Below, in pieces: positions 19,999-32,783 of a DNA stretch of 64,000 nt. The translations under genes and the position numbers were made by a program. The stretch lies in contig NW_015971544.1 in NCBI RefSeq assembly GCF_000182565.1, forward strand, positions 370,622 through 434,621, given 5' to 3'. The stretch is from Spizellomyces punctatus DAOM BR117. Taxonomy: Eukaryota; Chytridiomycota; Chytridiomycetes; Spizellomycetales; Spizellomycetaceae. A model generated the notes under the pieces. It saw only the letters and a program-made list of their open reading frames with translations. It did no database searches and had not been told where the DNA came from. Every line of letters starts with the position of its first letter. Within the stretch, counting starts at the first letter, position 1.

Positions 19999-22900
19999 AT
20001 GACGACCGAGACAACTCAACCACCGGACGCAAGCACTGTTGAGGCAGGTGTCGAGAAGGATGTGGCAGAGGATGTGAATGGTGGGTCAAGACGCTTTATG
20101 CATATCAAAACCCCGGTTGACACCCAGCTCAGCGGTCGTGCAAGACCAAACCTTCAACCTTACCATCAAAATGCCACAGTCCCTGCCGCCTCTCAAATTT
20201 GTGGTGCATGCCCACACGAGCATTCAAGAAATTCGACAGGTCATATTTGATGCGTCTGAAGCACAAGGGTACACGTGCTTTCATTTGATGTTTGATGGGA
20301 AGAAGCTGAGTGACGTGATCGAGTTGGGGGAGGTGGAAGGGTTTGGAGTGGAGAGTGTGTTGGAATTGGTTGAAGGTGTGCTTTTGATTTTGTTTTATCT
20401 GTTGGTGGATGATAAAGTGTTCATTCTGGATGCAGGAGAATACACGGATCGTGAAGTCCGGGTTCATTTGACCCGATTCAGGGAGACTTTGACAAACTTT
20501 GCGAGCTTTTTGCCAAGTTTTGGAGTGGATCATGCTGCGTCGCTCTTGAGCTGTGTTGAAGACAAGGAGGGTGGGTTTAGAGCATTATTCTGCGAACATG
20601 AGAGCGACATGCTGACGGATGTTAGCAGAAAATGGCCATGATGACAAGGGCAAGAGCAAGAACAAGCGAAACGGCAAGGACTCCAAGCGTAACGGAGATG
20701 CCGCAAGGAATGGACCTGGCCATCACGCGTTTGCAGATTACGATTTCGAACGCAAGGGCGCCACACTCTTAAGTGATTTCATCCCACACGGGTTCAATAA
20801 CCCGAACCGTATTGCATGCCTAAAGAGTCTGTCTGTTTCCCCATGGAATCCTCCCCCTTTCCAGCAAAAGTCTCGTGGTGATCTGCTCTATCTTCGTGCA
20901 GAGACCCTTGAAGGGGAGGTCCTACATCTCACCTGCTGTGCTTCTGGGTTCTACGTGAATGCAAGCACCGATGGCGAATTCCACCCCTTCCCACGACAGC
21001 GAAAACCGTGCCACGAGCATAACATCCATGCCACCCTCTCCAAAGCCAGTCCGCTCTTTGGAAAGAATTTCGCAAGGCTTCAAGCCACGAACGCCCGGCG
21101 GAACCCTCTAGAGTACATTGTGACTGCATCGGGAGCGACACCATGGGCTGTCAAGAGTCGGTCGCATAGTGCTGACCCGGGACGATCTCTGGATGCCCAG
21201 CTGACGGCCGCCGAACACGCCGATGCCTTCGGGGCGCGGGACTGGAACGAAGACTTTCAGAGCACACGAGATCTCCCTCGGTCTACACCACAGGAAAAGG
21301 TCTTGCGCGATCAAGCAATGTACCGTACCCATGCTGATTTCATTGAAGCCGCCGTTCGCGGTGCGGTTGCCGTCTTGAATGGCAGTGTCATGTCCCTCAA
21401 CCCGCAAGAACCAGGTGCTACCCAAATGTACCTGCACAATAACATCTTCTTTTCCCAGGGGTACGACCAGCGTGAAGCGTTTGAGAAGCTGGGTGGGCCC
21501 GACGCTGCTCACGTGGCCGTCTCCAAAGATGTTGACGGCGTCCGACTGCTTTCCAATCTGGAAATTGACGGTTTGCATACCCTTGGTACCGCTGTCATTG
21601 ACTACATGGGACAACGTATCGTTGGACAGACGGTCATTCCCGGAATCCTGTCCAGACGCGCCGTGGAGAGCGAGTCATTGGTAAAATATGGGTCTGTGGA
21701 TCTGGGAAAAGAGATTTTCTCTGACGAAGAATTCCATGCTCTGTCTGCCCAAGTCGCGAAGGCATTGCATTTGGCCGAACACGAGGTGATCGATGGAGAA
21801 GGCAAAGTTCATAAACTCTTCACTTCCGTAGACACAAAGGTATGTTTTTGTTGCGATCACAATGCCTCCCAGAGGTTCACACGTATTTTAGGGCATCGTC
21901 GGCACGGACGGTCGCCGCTACCTCCTCGATCTGTACCGGATTACACCGGTGGATATTGAATTCATCGAACAGGTCCGATCTGATGAGACGAATCCGTATC
22001 CCCACGAAATGGCCCTCTTGCGACCGGAATTGATTGACTACTTTTATGAGACCCGATTGAGAGCTTTCGTGGAAGAACGGCAAAAGGAGGAGGAAGCAAA
22101 GAAGAGCAAGAAGGGTGACGGAGATGAGAAGCAGGATGTGGAAGACGGAGATGCTGTGTTGGTCAATAAGGAAGGTGCTGAAGAAGGGCATGAGGAGAAG
22201 GGCGAGGATGTGATAGGCAGGTGCAATATCTCTTGAGTGTTTCATGGTTCGTTTGACTGAGCGTCTTCATCCATCAGACCCCCCGAAATTTGAACTTGAA
22301 TTCAACACGGATGTTTACACTCTCGTTCAACTTGCCGGTGAACAGCAAGACCTCGAAAGTCAACGCTCTCTCACCCGGGAAGCTAGCACCTTTTTGCGGG
22401 AAACAATGATACAGCGTTTGGTACGTCCCATCCCCACCACAACTGGAAACCAGCCTTTAACACGCGCTTTAGGTTGTTGAATGCATATACCAGAGCGTAC
22501 CAATTGATGGCGAAGCCCTCACAAAGCGATTCCATCAACGTGGTGTCAATATGCGGTACTTGGGCAAAACAGTACAAGTCGCTGAGAGTACTGCGGCCAA
22601 GGTCCCGAGGTGTCCGCACGAGTATTTTACGGTAAGTTGTTGTGTTAGAGTATGTACGGTACAGATCTGATGATTTTCTGTTACAGGAATTGTGTAAACA
22701 GGAAATGATCGCCCGAGCCGCCAAACATGTCTTACGCGATTTACTCAAAGACACGCCCTTGTATTTGATGGGCGAGTGTGTTTCGCATTTCCTAAATTGC
22801 CTGTTTTGTGGTGAGGAAGGTGTTGTGCCTGTTACTGAAGGAGTTCATGGGCGGGTAAGTGTTTTGCAGTTTACAGGTTCTCTGTTGAGGTTTATTTAAA

Positions 22901-24170
22901 ACATCCTTTTGATCTAGATTACACCCAAAACTCTCTCCTACGCGGCATTGACACCCGCGGCATTGCACGAACGCATTCAGAAGGAGGTGGCCAAGCGGTT
23001 CCGGTTTGAAGGGATACCAAGAGATCTGATCTTGTCGAGACGTGTTCCTCTTTTACGGTCGATCTGTTTGAAGGTCGGGTTGCAAATTGAGGCAAGGGAT
23101 TACGCGTGGGATGCAACACCCATTTTTGGTCCATCGGATATTGTGAATCACTATCCAGTAGTCAAGCATGCTGAGCCTAGGGTATGCGTCTGATGCTTAG
23201 TGAGCATTTGCAAGTTGTTGATGTATGGTTTATTTTCTGGTAGGCAAGCTTTGCTGAAGAAGCCATGGAACACGCCCAACTCAGCTTGGCCCAAGAACAA
23301 CTCCCCATTGCCATCGACATTTACCAAGAAGCCGCCGCGGTTTACGAACAAGTATACGGCCCCGTGCATCGCGATACAGGACGAGCCTACAGCGCACTCG
23401 CCATGGCACACTACCAGACTCGCCAATTCGATCTCGCCCAACTGTTCCAACGCAAAGCCGTTGTCGTGTCGGAACGAACACAAGGTATCGATGACCCCGA
23501 TGTCCTGCAAAATTACATGAACTTGGCCTACTTTGAATTCATGGGCTCGCAAGACTCGACACGCGGCGCCCTTACACTAATGCGCCATGCACTTAACCTC
23601 TGGGAAAAACTCGGGGCCGGAAGCCGTACCCTTGAATCCGCCTCCACCGACGCCAATATTGCCGCTATGCTCCAACAACTCGGACACATTTCCCTCTCGA
23701 ACGCCTTTTACGAACGCGCCCGCGAGACACATGAACTTCTCCTAGGTAAAGACCACCATCTTACTGGCGCCTCCTATGATGCCCTCGTCAAAGGTTACGT
23801 GCTTGCATCCGATTTCCGTAAAGCACTGGGAGTCCAGAAGCTTGCGTGGGAGTACCTTCGCAAACGCTTTGGAGACACTGATGAACGTGTCGTAAGTGCT
23901 GAGACCGTCTTGCGCAATCTGACGGAAAGAGCTGTCAGCGATGTATGTATCCCCTTTCCTCGCCTGCTTCCCCTTCTTTGTTCCACCTACTAATTTTCAT
24001 ATGCACAGGCCAAGAAAGCAAAGCTCGCATCCCACCCACCACGCAAACAGCAACCCACACCCTCACCACCATCTCAGGACTCTACGTCTATAGGATCAAA
24101 AGGATCCTTACCTATTGATGAGCTGTTAAAATTTATTGGGGAGGGCGGCAAGAAACGAAGAGGAAAATAG
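19999..24170 (+). CDS. CLU1: Clustered mitochondria protein
   Basis: Large cytosolic protein needed for normal mitochondrial distribution; it binds mRNAs of nuclear-encoded mitochondrial proteins and co-purifies with eIF3 in yeast. Exon 1 (MTTETTQPPD) joins exon 2 in phase 1 (AVVQDQTFNLTIKMP), giving the ubiquitin-like N-terminal domain. The central CLU domain contains ARDWNEDFQSTRDLPRST and GQRIVGQTVIPGIL, with LLDLYRITPVDIEFIEQVR across the next intron. An acidic Lys/Glu-rich insert (about 22080-22210) interrupts the chain. A C-terminal TPR array (EEAMEHAQLSLAQEQLPIAI onward) precedes a basic tail ending GGKKRRGK. Around ten introns. All expected CLU parts are present. Confidence 0.95.
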
Positions 24171-24386
24171 ATGGATGCTTGTGTTGACTTTACTACTAGA
24201 ATATATGCCATTCACATCATATGAGCATTTGCACCGACATTTCATGCTTTCGGCGCATTCTATGAGACCTATATATCGTCTTTAAAGTACTCATCAGTAC
24301 TTCTTAAATAGGAACTGCGAAAACACGACCATCATTACTGTGTTTGTTTATACTTGTGATCGACTGTTACACAGATTATATTGAAA

Positions 24387-24459
24387 GCCCGGTTAGCTCA
24401 ATCGGTAGAGCGTGAGGCTCTTAACCTCAAGGTTGCGGGTTCGACCCCCGCATCGGGCT
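24387..24459 (+). tRNA. tRNA-Lys(CTT), copy 2
   Basis: Base-for-base identical to copies 1 and 3. Its immediate 5' flank (ATTATATTGAAA) differs from the leader shared by the other two. Confidence 0.97.
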
Positions 24460-24479
24460 GTCTTTAAGAAGGCTTCGAA

Positions 24480-24486
24480 TTTTTTT
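24480..24486 (+). terminator. Pol III T-run terminator of tRNA-Lys copy 2
   Basis: Seven T residues begin 20 nt after the tRNA. Confidence 0.7.
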
Positions 24487-24860
24487 CGCTGAACGAAATT
24501 GAATGTGGTGTTTTGAAAGGATTATCCGTTGGATAGCACAATGCTGGGCAATAGATGTTCCCTCGAAAGTAGCGAAATGTTCTTGATTATTCGTTGTTTT
24601 TTGATTTTTTAAGAAATAATAAATGTGCAAGTAATGCTACACTAGTTACTAGCAAGTAGATATGGAGGATGGGCCTTTAAATACCTGCCGAATCCTATGA
24701 ACATTGCACAGACACTACAACTAAGACCTGAACTAGCAGGAGCCCCCACAAGCATCTCTAAGGTAAAAAACAAATGGAAAACAAAACGTAAATATACCTA
24801 AACAAAAGGAGAAAACAGCTGCTTCACGACCCGTTCCGCCCTCCCACTTGCACACAACCT
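24487..24860. other. Intergenic region, no gene seen
   Basis: AT-rich spacer between tRNA-Lys copy 2 and the stop of the CNBD gene. No feature is visible. Confidence 0.5.
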
Positions 24861-26518
24861 CTACTCATCTTCCTCCTCAATTGTACTGAATGCAGCATTC
24901 AACCTCGACTGCACCACTAACGCACACTCCCTCCTTGCTTTGACGTCCGCCATGCGCTGTGCAACTACTTTGTGGAATTGTTCCTTGATGGACGGAAATC
25001 CTTGCAACACTTGCTCGAGGTCCGTTCGGGAGAGGACCATGCAAAAGCAGTTTTCAACGGCGCGGACAGAGGCTGTGCGGGGTATATCGAAGAAGACGCC
25101 TAGTTCGCCTATACAAATCGTCAGGATGTGTGTGATCGAAAAAGGTGTGTGAAAGGAAACTTACCAAAAAAGGATCCCTGTCCAATACTGCTATACTGTC
25201 TTTTTCCATCACTCGAAACAACGTCTACCCTCCCTTTAGACAAAAAGTACATTTCCCTCCCCACCTCCCTTTTCCGAATAATGTACTCTCCTTTCAAGAA
25301 TATCGCCGGCGTCATTCTTAGCTTGAGCAGTCGTTCAAATTCTGGTAGCTCGCGGGAAATGTTTTCGTTGGCTATCGTGATGTTTCCATCGCTGTTGCGG
25401 CGGGGTCTGGTCGTAGCGGGGGGTGCAGTGGGTTTCGAGGAAGGGTTGAATGTCACGCGATTGGATGGGCTCTCCTTTTCAGATCGAGTGGTTGGTTTGA
25501 GGATCCCGCGTGTGTTAGGAGCTAGAGCGGAGAAAGACCCTGGTGTAGGGAGCGAATTGCGACGAGTGCGAGCGGGTGCGGTGGATGTTGGTGTCGTTGT
25601 AGGAATATCTGGCAACGAGATTTCGCCAGTTCTTTGTCGATCGGATAAAGTCTGGCGACCTAGCGAGTCCGACCGCCGTCGACCTTGCACGTTCGATGGA
25701 GCGGGTTGAGCACTGACTATGCGCCGATAGTCCGTCATGGTAGGTAACACTACACCAAATGCTACAAGTGTGGTCAATTCGTCAATCGTTGCGTTGCGCC
25801 GTTCGCCTCCAATAACGATTTCGTGGGTCTCGGGTTCGGGCTCCATTGTTCGGGTTGACGTAGTGAGCTTGTTAGGTTGACCATCTACACCAGGTGCAGC
25901 ACACGCCGTTGTGTTCTTCCCTGTTGCCTCCAGCGTGTCCGGACCACACGACCCACTTGAGGGCTCAATCAATGGATCCATGGAACTCGTCCAAACTTGC
26001 TTTCTGGTAGCCGCTCCTTGGTCGACATGACAATCCCCTCCATCTCGTGGAACGTCGCCGCTGGGTGCTGCGTGATCTGCCTTTATGGTAAGCGACGACC
26101 CCCAATTGGATGGCCCAGCCTCGTCGATGATGGGAACCGCGTCCACGCAGCCCAAGCCCATACTAGACGCACTCGACCCCCTCCGTGATGGGCGTAACGT
26201 GTCATGAAGCGATCCCTTGCGAGGGGTCGAGTCCTCGACCTTGGGTTCAACGGGTGCCTCTGAGACCGAGCCCCTTCGAATGGATTTATGGCTTGAGAGC
26301 CGTCGCAGCTTTTCCTTAATGGATTTGCGATGCACCGCTCCCACCTCCGCATCTCCCATTGTTCGTCGCCGTCGAGTTGGCGGACTCGGTTCCTTGGCAG
26401 TCCGCTTGGATAGTCGCTGTGTAAGCGTCTGTATCATTTCTTTGAGAACGTTGCGTTTAGTGGATCCGTCTTTGTCGCCCTCCCTGGGCACACTGGACGT
26501 TACGGCCTCCATTTCCAT
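24861..26518 (-). CDS. Cyclic nucleotide-binding domain protein with many PKA-type sites
   Basis: 533 residues; exons 26518-25165 and 25108-24861 join in phase 1. The first in-frame ATG is at 26518; the frame is open further upstream but only from a TTG. Residues 1 to about 385 are predicted to be disordered and basic and carry seven Arg-Arg-x-Ser/Thr motifs (RRRT, RRLS, RRGS twice, RRRS, RRNS twice). A single C-terminal CNBD follows: FLKGEYIIRKREVGREMYFL, then the phosphate-binding cassette SFFGELGVFFDIPRTASVRA, which retains the Gly-Glu and Arg that contact the cyclic phosphate and ribose. No channel helices, kinase or dimerisation domain are seen, so it is neither an HCN/CNG channel nor a PKA regulatory subunit of the usual layout. 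Role unknown; probably a cAMP or cGMP effector. Confidence 0.85.
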
Positions 26519-27402
26519 ATTCTTGAACCTTCCCTGATATGAGAAGGAAAGGGCAAGGCCAAAGGAAACACCGCACAACGAGGTAGGGGAAATGCTGAAA
26601 CGAATGAATAGACTTTTTGACGCACACCAAAAAGGTTGTTTTTGCGGAGTAAAGACGCTTTGGCAAACGGTTATTGTTCCCTCTTCAATAACAGTGCAAC
26701 AGGCCTTCATGAAATCGGCAAAAATACGGGATAACAATCAACTGACAAGCATTCATGAAGCAAACCAAAGAGTAGAATGATGGAAAAACATGAGCAAAAC
26801 TCGGGGTACTTCCCGCCAAGGTTCCTTAATCCAAAGAAAAACAGTTTACGTGGGTTTTGTTTGCTCCTGTTTTCGGTCCGTCTGTCTGAGGATATAATTA
26901 ACGATAAAAATACGAACTTTTCTATTAATAGCTAATCTCGGGACACAGACCCAGTATGCACTGTGCTTTTTTTGTATACTTACGCGGAAGAATTTAAGCG
27001 CAGATTTCCTGTCAAAACAACAGAGCCGGTAAGTTGGTTGCTTACTGATAAACATACCTCATCCTTATTGGCAGGTGTTTATGTTACTTATTGTTTATCT
27101 GTGGTGCATGGTGTGCGTGGTCATTGACACGTTGCTGAGACGAGGGTTGCTTGTACAAACCCTTAACCATCCTGGGGTAAACCATTAGAAAAGGGGTGCC
27201 TACCGATCCAAAGTGCAGTTCCAGAAAGTTCACAGACAGTATCCGCTTGTTTTGTTCAGCGTTCATCCCAACAATCGTTTTGCCGCTCGATCTGCGTGGA
27301 GGTCGGAGATGCTTACGCTAGACGCCAGACGTGACGCCTGCGCCACATCTGGTTTCGTACGTCACTGGTATTCCACCAGCGATGGATATGATCTCAAGAA
27401 TT
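26519..27402. other. Divergent intergenic region, no gene seen
   Basis: It contains the promoters of the CNBD gene (-) and of RBM18 (+). The open frames present are short, AT-rich and without recognisable domains. Confidence 0.5.
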
Positions 27403-28354
27403 ATGTCGGTCAAGGATGTAGATTCCAGTACGGTCGGAAAAGACGCTAGCGCGGATGTGTTCGAGCAGGTCAGATTGACCACCCATGTTCTTTAACCACA
27501 ACGCATTTCGAAACTTACATTTTATTTTTTTTTTCCTCATAGAGTGTTTTAGTAAAGGTACGTTCCCCGCAGGCTAGATCGCATCTTGACGCAACAGCCC
27601 CTCACCCTCGGCCTCCCCCTCTTCATTCCTGGATCCAATCTCACCCTCTGGCACCTCGCAGCCAGCACCACCCCCTTCAGTCCCTGCTCCAATAACAAAC
27701 GTAACGCCCAACACACCGCAAACTCGTTTATACGTCGGAAACCTGCCTCCAACCTTAACAGAGTATAATCTGATTACACTCTTTGCTCCTCATGGCAAGA
27801 TCCGAAAGATAGATTATCTATGGCACAAGCATGGACCTCGGAAGGGTGAGCCGAGGGGATATTGTTTTGTCGAGTATGAACGACGCGTGGATGCCGTTGG
27901 GGCTGTCGCGGCCATGAATGGGCGAGTGGTGGGAGGACGCAAGCTGACGGTGGGGTTTTCGGTTGACCATGGGCAGGATGGAAAGTTGCCGAGACCGGCG
28001 GATAGGTACAAGGATGTGCCGGAAGAGGTAAACCTGAAGTTACAGCCCAAGATTGTGCGCGCAAGGTAACAACCGAATCTCGTCACATCCTTGCCCATTT
28101 GCAACAATCTCACATAGCTTTGCACATCCAGTACGTCTGCAAAAATATCTGCTCTGGAACGAAAAATCCACCAGTTGTCGCAGCAAGAAGAACGAATGGC
28201 CAACGGAATGGGAAACGACAGAAAACCGGCAGGACCGGGAGCCGCGCGCGGGTCCTCATTCAGAGGGCCTGCGTCGTCAAATAGTAGACCTCAGGGAGGA
28301 GAAAGTTCTGGGTCTGGCGCTGGCGCGAGACGTTTCCATCCTTTTCGTAAATAA
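27403..28354 (+). CDS. RBM18: RNA-binding protein 18 homologue
   Basis: Single-RRM protein of 235 residues (human RBM18 190). Exons 27403-27468, 27543-27557 (15 nt), 27662-28065 and 28132-28354 sum to 708 nt in frame. RNP2 is RLYVGNL and RNP1 is RGYCFVEY; the segment DYLWHKHGPRKGEPRGYC is characteristic of RBM18. The last exon supplies STSAKISALERKIHQL, the conserved helix after the RRM in this family, then an Arg/Gly/Ser tail. An in-frame ATG at 27382 would add seven residues. The N-terminal exons are weakly supported individually, but their phases agree with a TCGCAG acceptor at 27661. Confidence 0.88.
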
Positions 28355-28571
28355 GAGTTTGATTGGCTGCATTACTCTCAGTCTTCATTGGAGCTTTTCT
28401 CCAGCCCATCCAGAGCAATTAATCATATCTACGATCCCATTACATGTTCTCTATCACCAAATCTATCCAAAAAAGACAAAAAGGAAGGAGGGGCATAATT
28501 GATACTGACACTTGGACGTAGCTACCATTTGTAAACGTAGGTTACTAGGTTGGATGACTACTTTACCACAG

Positions 28572-31500
28572 CTACTTCCACTTCCAAGTGAACATCCCAT
28601 CCTTTTGTGCGTCCTCGCACTTTCGTCCTCGTCCGGCAACCGGTGTTGTACCAGGTGTTCGCAGTGCTATCGTACCCTTGAACTCAATAGGTGTATTAAA
28701 TTCCTTTACTGAAGGAGTGTGCGTGCGGCCAACTGAAGGGGTGGTACCCGGAGTGGGAGGCAGGGCATTAGCGGGTAGGCCGTCATCAGGATCATATTGT
28801 ATAGCCGTCGGTGGGTGGAGGTGCGTTACATCCGTTGTGAAATGGAGAAAGAGTTCTGGGGAGTACTGGAAGGCGGATGAACTTGAAAGCAGCGATTCTG
28901 TACAAGGCGTCGCGGCCTCGCTGTATGGGCAGAGATCAGACGATTGAAGTTCGTCATGCTGGACAGGCGATGCCGGTTTTGATGGGAGGGCGTCGGTGGC
29001 TGTCATGGCCGCAGCTGCAGCCAAAGCGGCTTTTTCTCGTTCTCTTGCGGCTGCAGCTATCACTCTGGTCACTGTCTCGGCTGTAGCTCTGGGTCGTCGC
29101 GGCTTCACTTTCGGAGGCGTTGCCCTCTGAGCCATTAGTCGGTTCTCTTTTCCAGAGAGCTGATCGTCAGCGTTTCGCCGTGACCGACCCTTTGGCGTGT
29201 TTGCCTCGACAGCCGCTGTGTTGGTCTCGGCAGGACTCAAAATGCGACTTGGAGGGCCTTGCATATCCACTGTAGACTTGTCCTTTGACTTGATTGCAGG
29301 CGTAGATCCATGAGGGCTTTGCAGGTCGACGCTAGCCTTGTCTCTGGGTTTGATTGCTGACGTAGATCGGCAATGACTTTGCATGTCGACGCTAGTCTTG
29401 CCCCTTGACTTGGGCGCGGGCGTTGATCGATGTACCGTCCGCTTGGGGGTACTCCTACTTTCCCCTCCAACACTAGCCTTATCAATAGGTATGCTTCCCA
29501 CCGTCGCCAACCCTAATCGCCTAGCCTCCGTTTCTTGCGCTTCCAGCACAAACTTGACAGCCTTTCGAACCAATTGCTCAGCACTCCATTGCTCGACCAC
29601 AGCCTGAAACCGATCCATATCGACTGCCAGCGAGCTTGGCCTAGAGCCTTGGTCAATGGTTTGCAAAAGGCCATATTCAACCAAACTGGCGACCAATATC
29701 TGTCCAAACTCCTTTAACAGTTCAGCAACCGTTGGAAAGGGTATTTGCGTTGGATCTATTTCAAATGCTGTGACGACCGGAGTCGGTCGCGTACCTGCTG
29801 CCAATGCACGCGCATGGTCCCGCAACTTTCGGTTAGGACTGACGGTGGACATTTCCGACCTGATGATTGAGTCAACTTGCAGATTGCTCCCCGCAACCCA
29901 GCAAATCATTTCACCCTCTACAAGCTGCATATCAAGCTCACGCACAAACTCGTTCAATCGGCAATCCATATCCACGGTTCGCACATAACCAGTTGCAATA
30001 GGCCCATCTTCCATTCCCGTGGTCAAGTTGACTGGATTGTCTTGCGCTCCAGCCCGAAGTCCGCTCAACTCAATCATTTTGCCCAATTTCCACGCCATAA
30101 CATTCCACACCCCTTTCCGAAACCATTCCAGAATCTCTGATACGCTTCGGGTGCTTGCTGCGACTGCCGCGCTTGAAATCCAATTCAAAGAGTCTCCGTT
30201 TTGAAGAGGGACCATCGAAAATTTTGGGCTGAAAATCCACGGTTGCTTCTCCACTGCCGTTGGAACAGGTATCTTTTGGATTGGAATGATGACATATCAA
30301 CCATTATGAAAGGGACGCCAAGAAAGATCGACAAAAAAGCGAGTGGAACGCAAAAGAACATACACCGACCTGATGGATATTGACAACATGCTCTTGCAAT
30401 TCCCCTCGCTTAGTGAATTCCCGTCCACACACTGGCCATGAGCAGACATACATCATCCGCTCGAAGGAAAATGGTTTCCTGGCTTTGGCCCTCCCCCTCC
30501 CTTTACCCTTTCCTTTCACGCTGACCGCCACGGGACCGTCTTCTTCCCAGGCGTTCTCCTCTCCTAGCCTTCCAATCGGATTGCCAGTTGCAGCTGTAAA
30601 GACGTAATCGCTCTCTCTTGCGCCACCCGTCCACTGTGCCGGATTTTTACCGTTTTTGTGCCGTTCTAATCGTCCCTTTACTGCAAAGGCGGCGGGGCAC
30701 GTCATAACAAGTCGTCCTGATACGGCATCGCGTAGGAGTCCGAGTTCCACGTCCGTTTCCGGGTCCGGGAAGAATTGTGGTCTGCAGGGAGAGTCAGTGG
30801 GTCGGGGCGCCAACGTGGGCAGAGTAGATTGAGATGCTGTTGATGACGAAGCTTGGATGCATGTAAACGTAGCGGGATGTGTTGTGTTCGGCTTCCATAT
30901 TTTTGTGGTTGTAGCGTAGGCCGCAGCTGCTCGTGCTAGGCATCACAAAGGACCGAGTTTCATCAATCAAATGTCCACATAAAAACCCTGCCCAATAGAG
31001 TCGAACAGTTACCTTCAGCCATCACCTTCTGTTCTGTAACCTTTAGATGCGTTGTATGCCACCTGTAGAGTTCCACGTTTGTTGTCTTGAAGTCACAGAC
31101 AAACTGCTTTCTTTGCCACCACAAGCTCTCGCTTGTTTGAGATCCTTTCCGAAGCTTTCCTGGTCGTGATGTGTTGTGGCAAACAGGTGTGGTGAGGGAC
31201 TGAACGTCAAAAGGTCTCGAGTTCTGCGGTGACGGACGCGGATTGTGATTTTGCGGGGGTTGGTGGAGAGACGGGCCGTCGCCATATATGCTTCTCAAGA
31301 AGGGAGGCAGGTATAGTTCATTCGCTGCAGCAAACGCAACGTGTCCGGCGATGGAAGGATCCCGAGGCTGCGATTGGGAAACGGTGGGATCATGATACTC
31401 TGCAGGATCCAAGCCTTCCGGAAGAATCTGTGCTTTTCCATGAGTGACCTCCGATATCACTATCTCGGCACTCTGTTCACCATCGTCATTAGAAACATCC

Positions 31501-31862
31501 TCACGCTGGGTATCTGCAGCAACGGTGGCTATGGACATCTCGCCTTTTTGGCAATCAAAGTGATGTGCTTCCGGATCTAGCCGGCCAACCTCTTCAACTT
31601 TGATACATGTTTTTTTTGTTTCACCAGTTGAAAGCGTCCTTGTGGCATCGATGCCTTCAGGTGCGTCGGTACAGGTTTCAACATCCACACGCTTCGTCAC
31701 AGTCGTTACGGGTGCTTTATCCTCCGATCGGACTCGTTTAGCGGTCGGTTCCTCATATCCTTTCCGATCTTCTAGGCCAAGCTCATCCAACATCATCAGG
31801 GGCCTTTTGCAAGGTACTGTCGAATGCAAAGCAGCCAAAATGCTCGGCGTCGCCCGGGACAT
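28572..31862 (-). CDS. C2H2 zinc-finger protein, function unknown
   Basis: 1038 residues in three exons (31862-31013, 30935-30370, 30272-28572), all phases consistent. The frame is open upstream but the first ATG is at 31862. Exon 2 has one clear C2H2 finger (CSWPVCGREFTKRGELQEHV followed by VNIH) and a degenerate one (CPAAFAVKGRLERHK). The exon 3 N-terminal part is a folded region (LNWISSAAVAASTRSVSEIL) I do not recognise. After it come three 20-residue tandem repeats (about RSTPAxKxRDKxSVDMQS), basic stretches, a poly-Ala helix and a Pro/Thr tail with TPGTTP repeats. Probably nuclear; possibly a transcription or chromatin factor. Confidence 0.75.
29251..29430. repeat. Coding minisatellite, three 60-bp units
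   Basis: Units at 29251-29310, 29311-29370 and 29371-29430 align without gaps and differ by substitutions only. They encode the 20-residue repeats of the C2H2 protein and stay in frame. Confidence 0.85.
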
Positions 31863-32783
31863 GACGCGGTGTCTGCAAGGGGTGCAAAAGGTGACGGCCT
31901 GTGTTCGAAAGTTGAACAGTCGCCAAACGGGTAGATAATCGTCTATGTTCAATCAATCGTTTCCTGTACTCTGTGATCCGCACTGATGCGCCAAGGTAAG
32001 TGGGCAGATAGCGGCGGATGCTGTGTACAGCGCAAACCGAGGAAACGCCAGTCAAAATGAAGAAAAAAGGAAGTGGCCACACGTATAGTTCGTAAAAAAG
32101 GCAAACGGACTATGATGGCACAACCATATCTGCCTCTATGCAACGGTACTAAATTCGCATACTCAATGTAATTGGCGAAAAAACGGCGCCGCGCTTCTTA
32201 AGGTGTGAAGGTGTGAAATTGCGCACTTTGCCCTCTCCCCGCGATTCTGGCAATATAACGAGAAGCCAAGCACACTTATATCCTTGCTGATCCGCTACCA
32301 CAAGCTACTGGAGGAATCCTAGGAAAGGAATGTGCTGAAAAACAACTCCGCCGACAGCGTGATGGCAGTAGAAAACGTACGCGTTCGGCAGTGCAAAGAA
32401 CATGTCCGATTTTTGCAATGTCCACTTTATAGTTGTGATTTGATAAGCAATTTTGGATGGAAGACATTCCATCCTGTGAGGAGAATAAGAGTCGTTCATT
32501 GTTTTGGAGGCTATAAACAAGTTTTGTTTTTGTTTGTTCAGGAAACTGATGAGATCAAGATATACATATAAAGAAACAAGCCGCCAAAAAGAAATCATAT
32601 CATGAAATGCAAAACCAGCTTCGATATGCACAAATAATTTTACCCCGTGCGCAAGGACATGATAGAAATGACACCAAAAAGCTTTCAAACTTGTTCAATA
32701 TCGTCGGAAATCAAAGATGTTTTGAAGCTCGCTTACGGTTAACCAAATCCATTCCTGGAAACAATTGATGTTTAATATACTGA
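31863..32783. other. Intergenic region, no gene seen
   Basis: It contains the promoter of the C2H2 gene and the 3' flank of the next minus-strand gene. Open frames here (for example 32305-32688, -) are AT-rich and lack a recognisable domain. Confidence 0.45.

Noticed and set aside
24861-26518. CNBD protein as a PKA regulatory subunit or HCN/CNG channel
   Set aside because: It has one CNBD only, no dimerisation/docking helix or pseudosubstrate layout, and no membrane segments.
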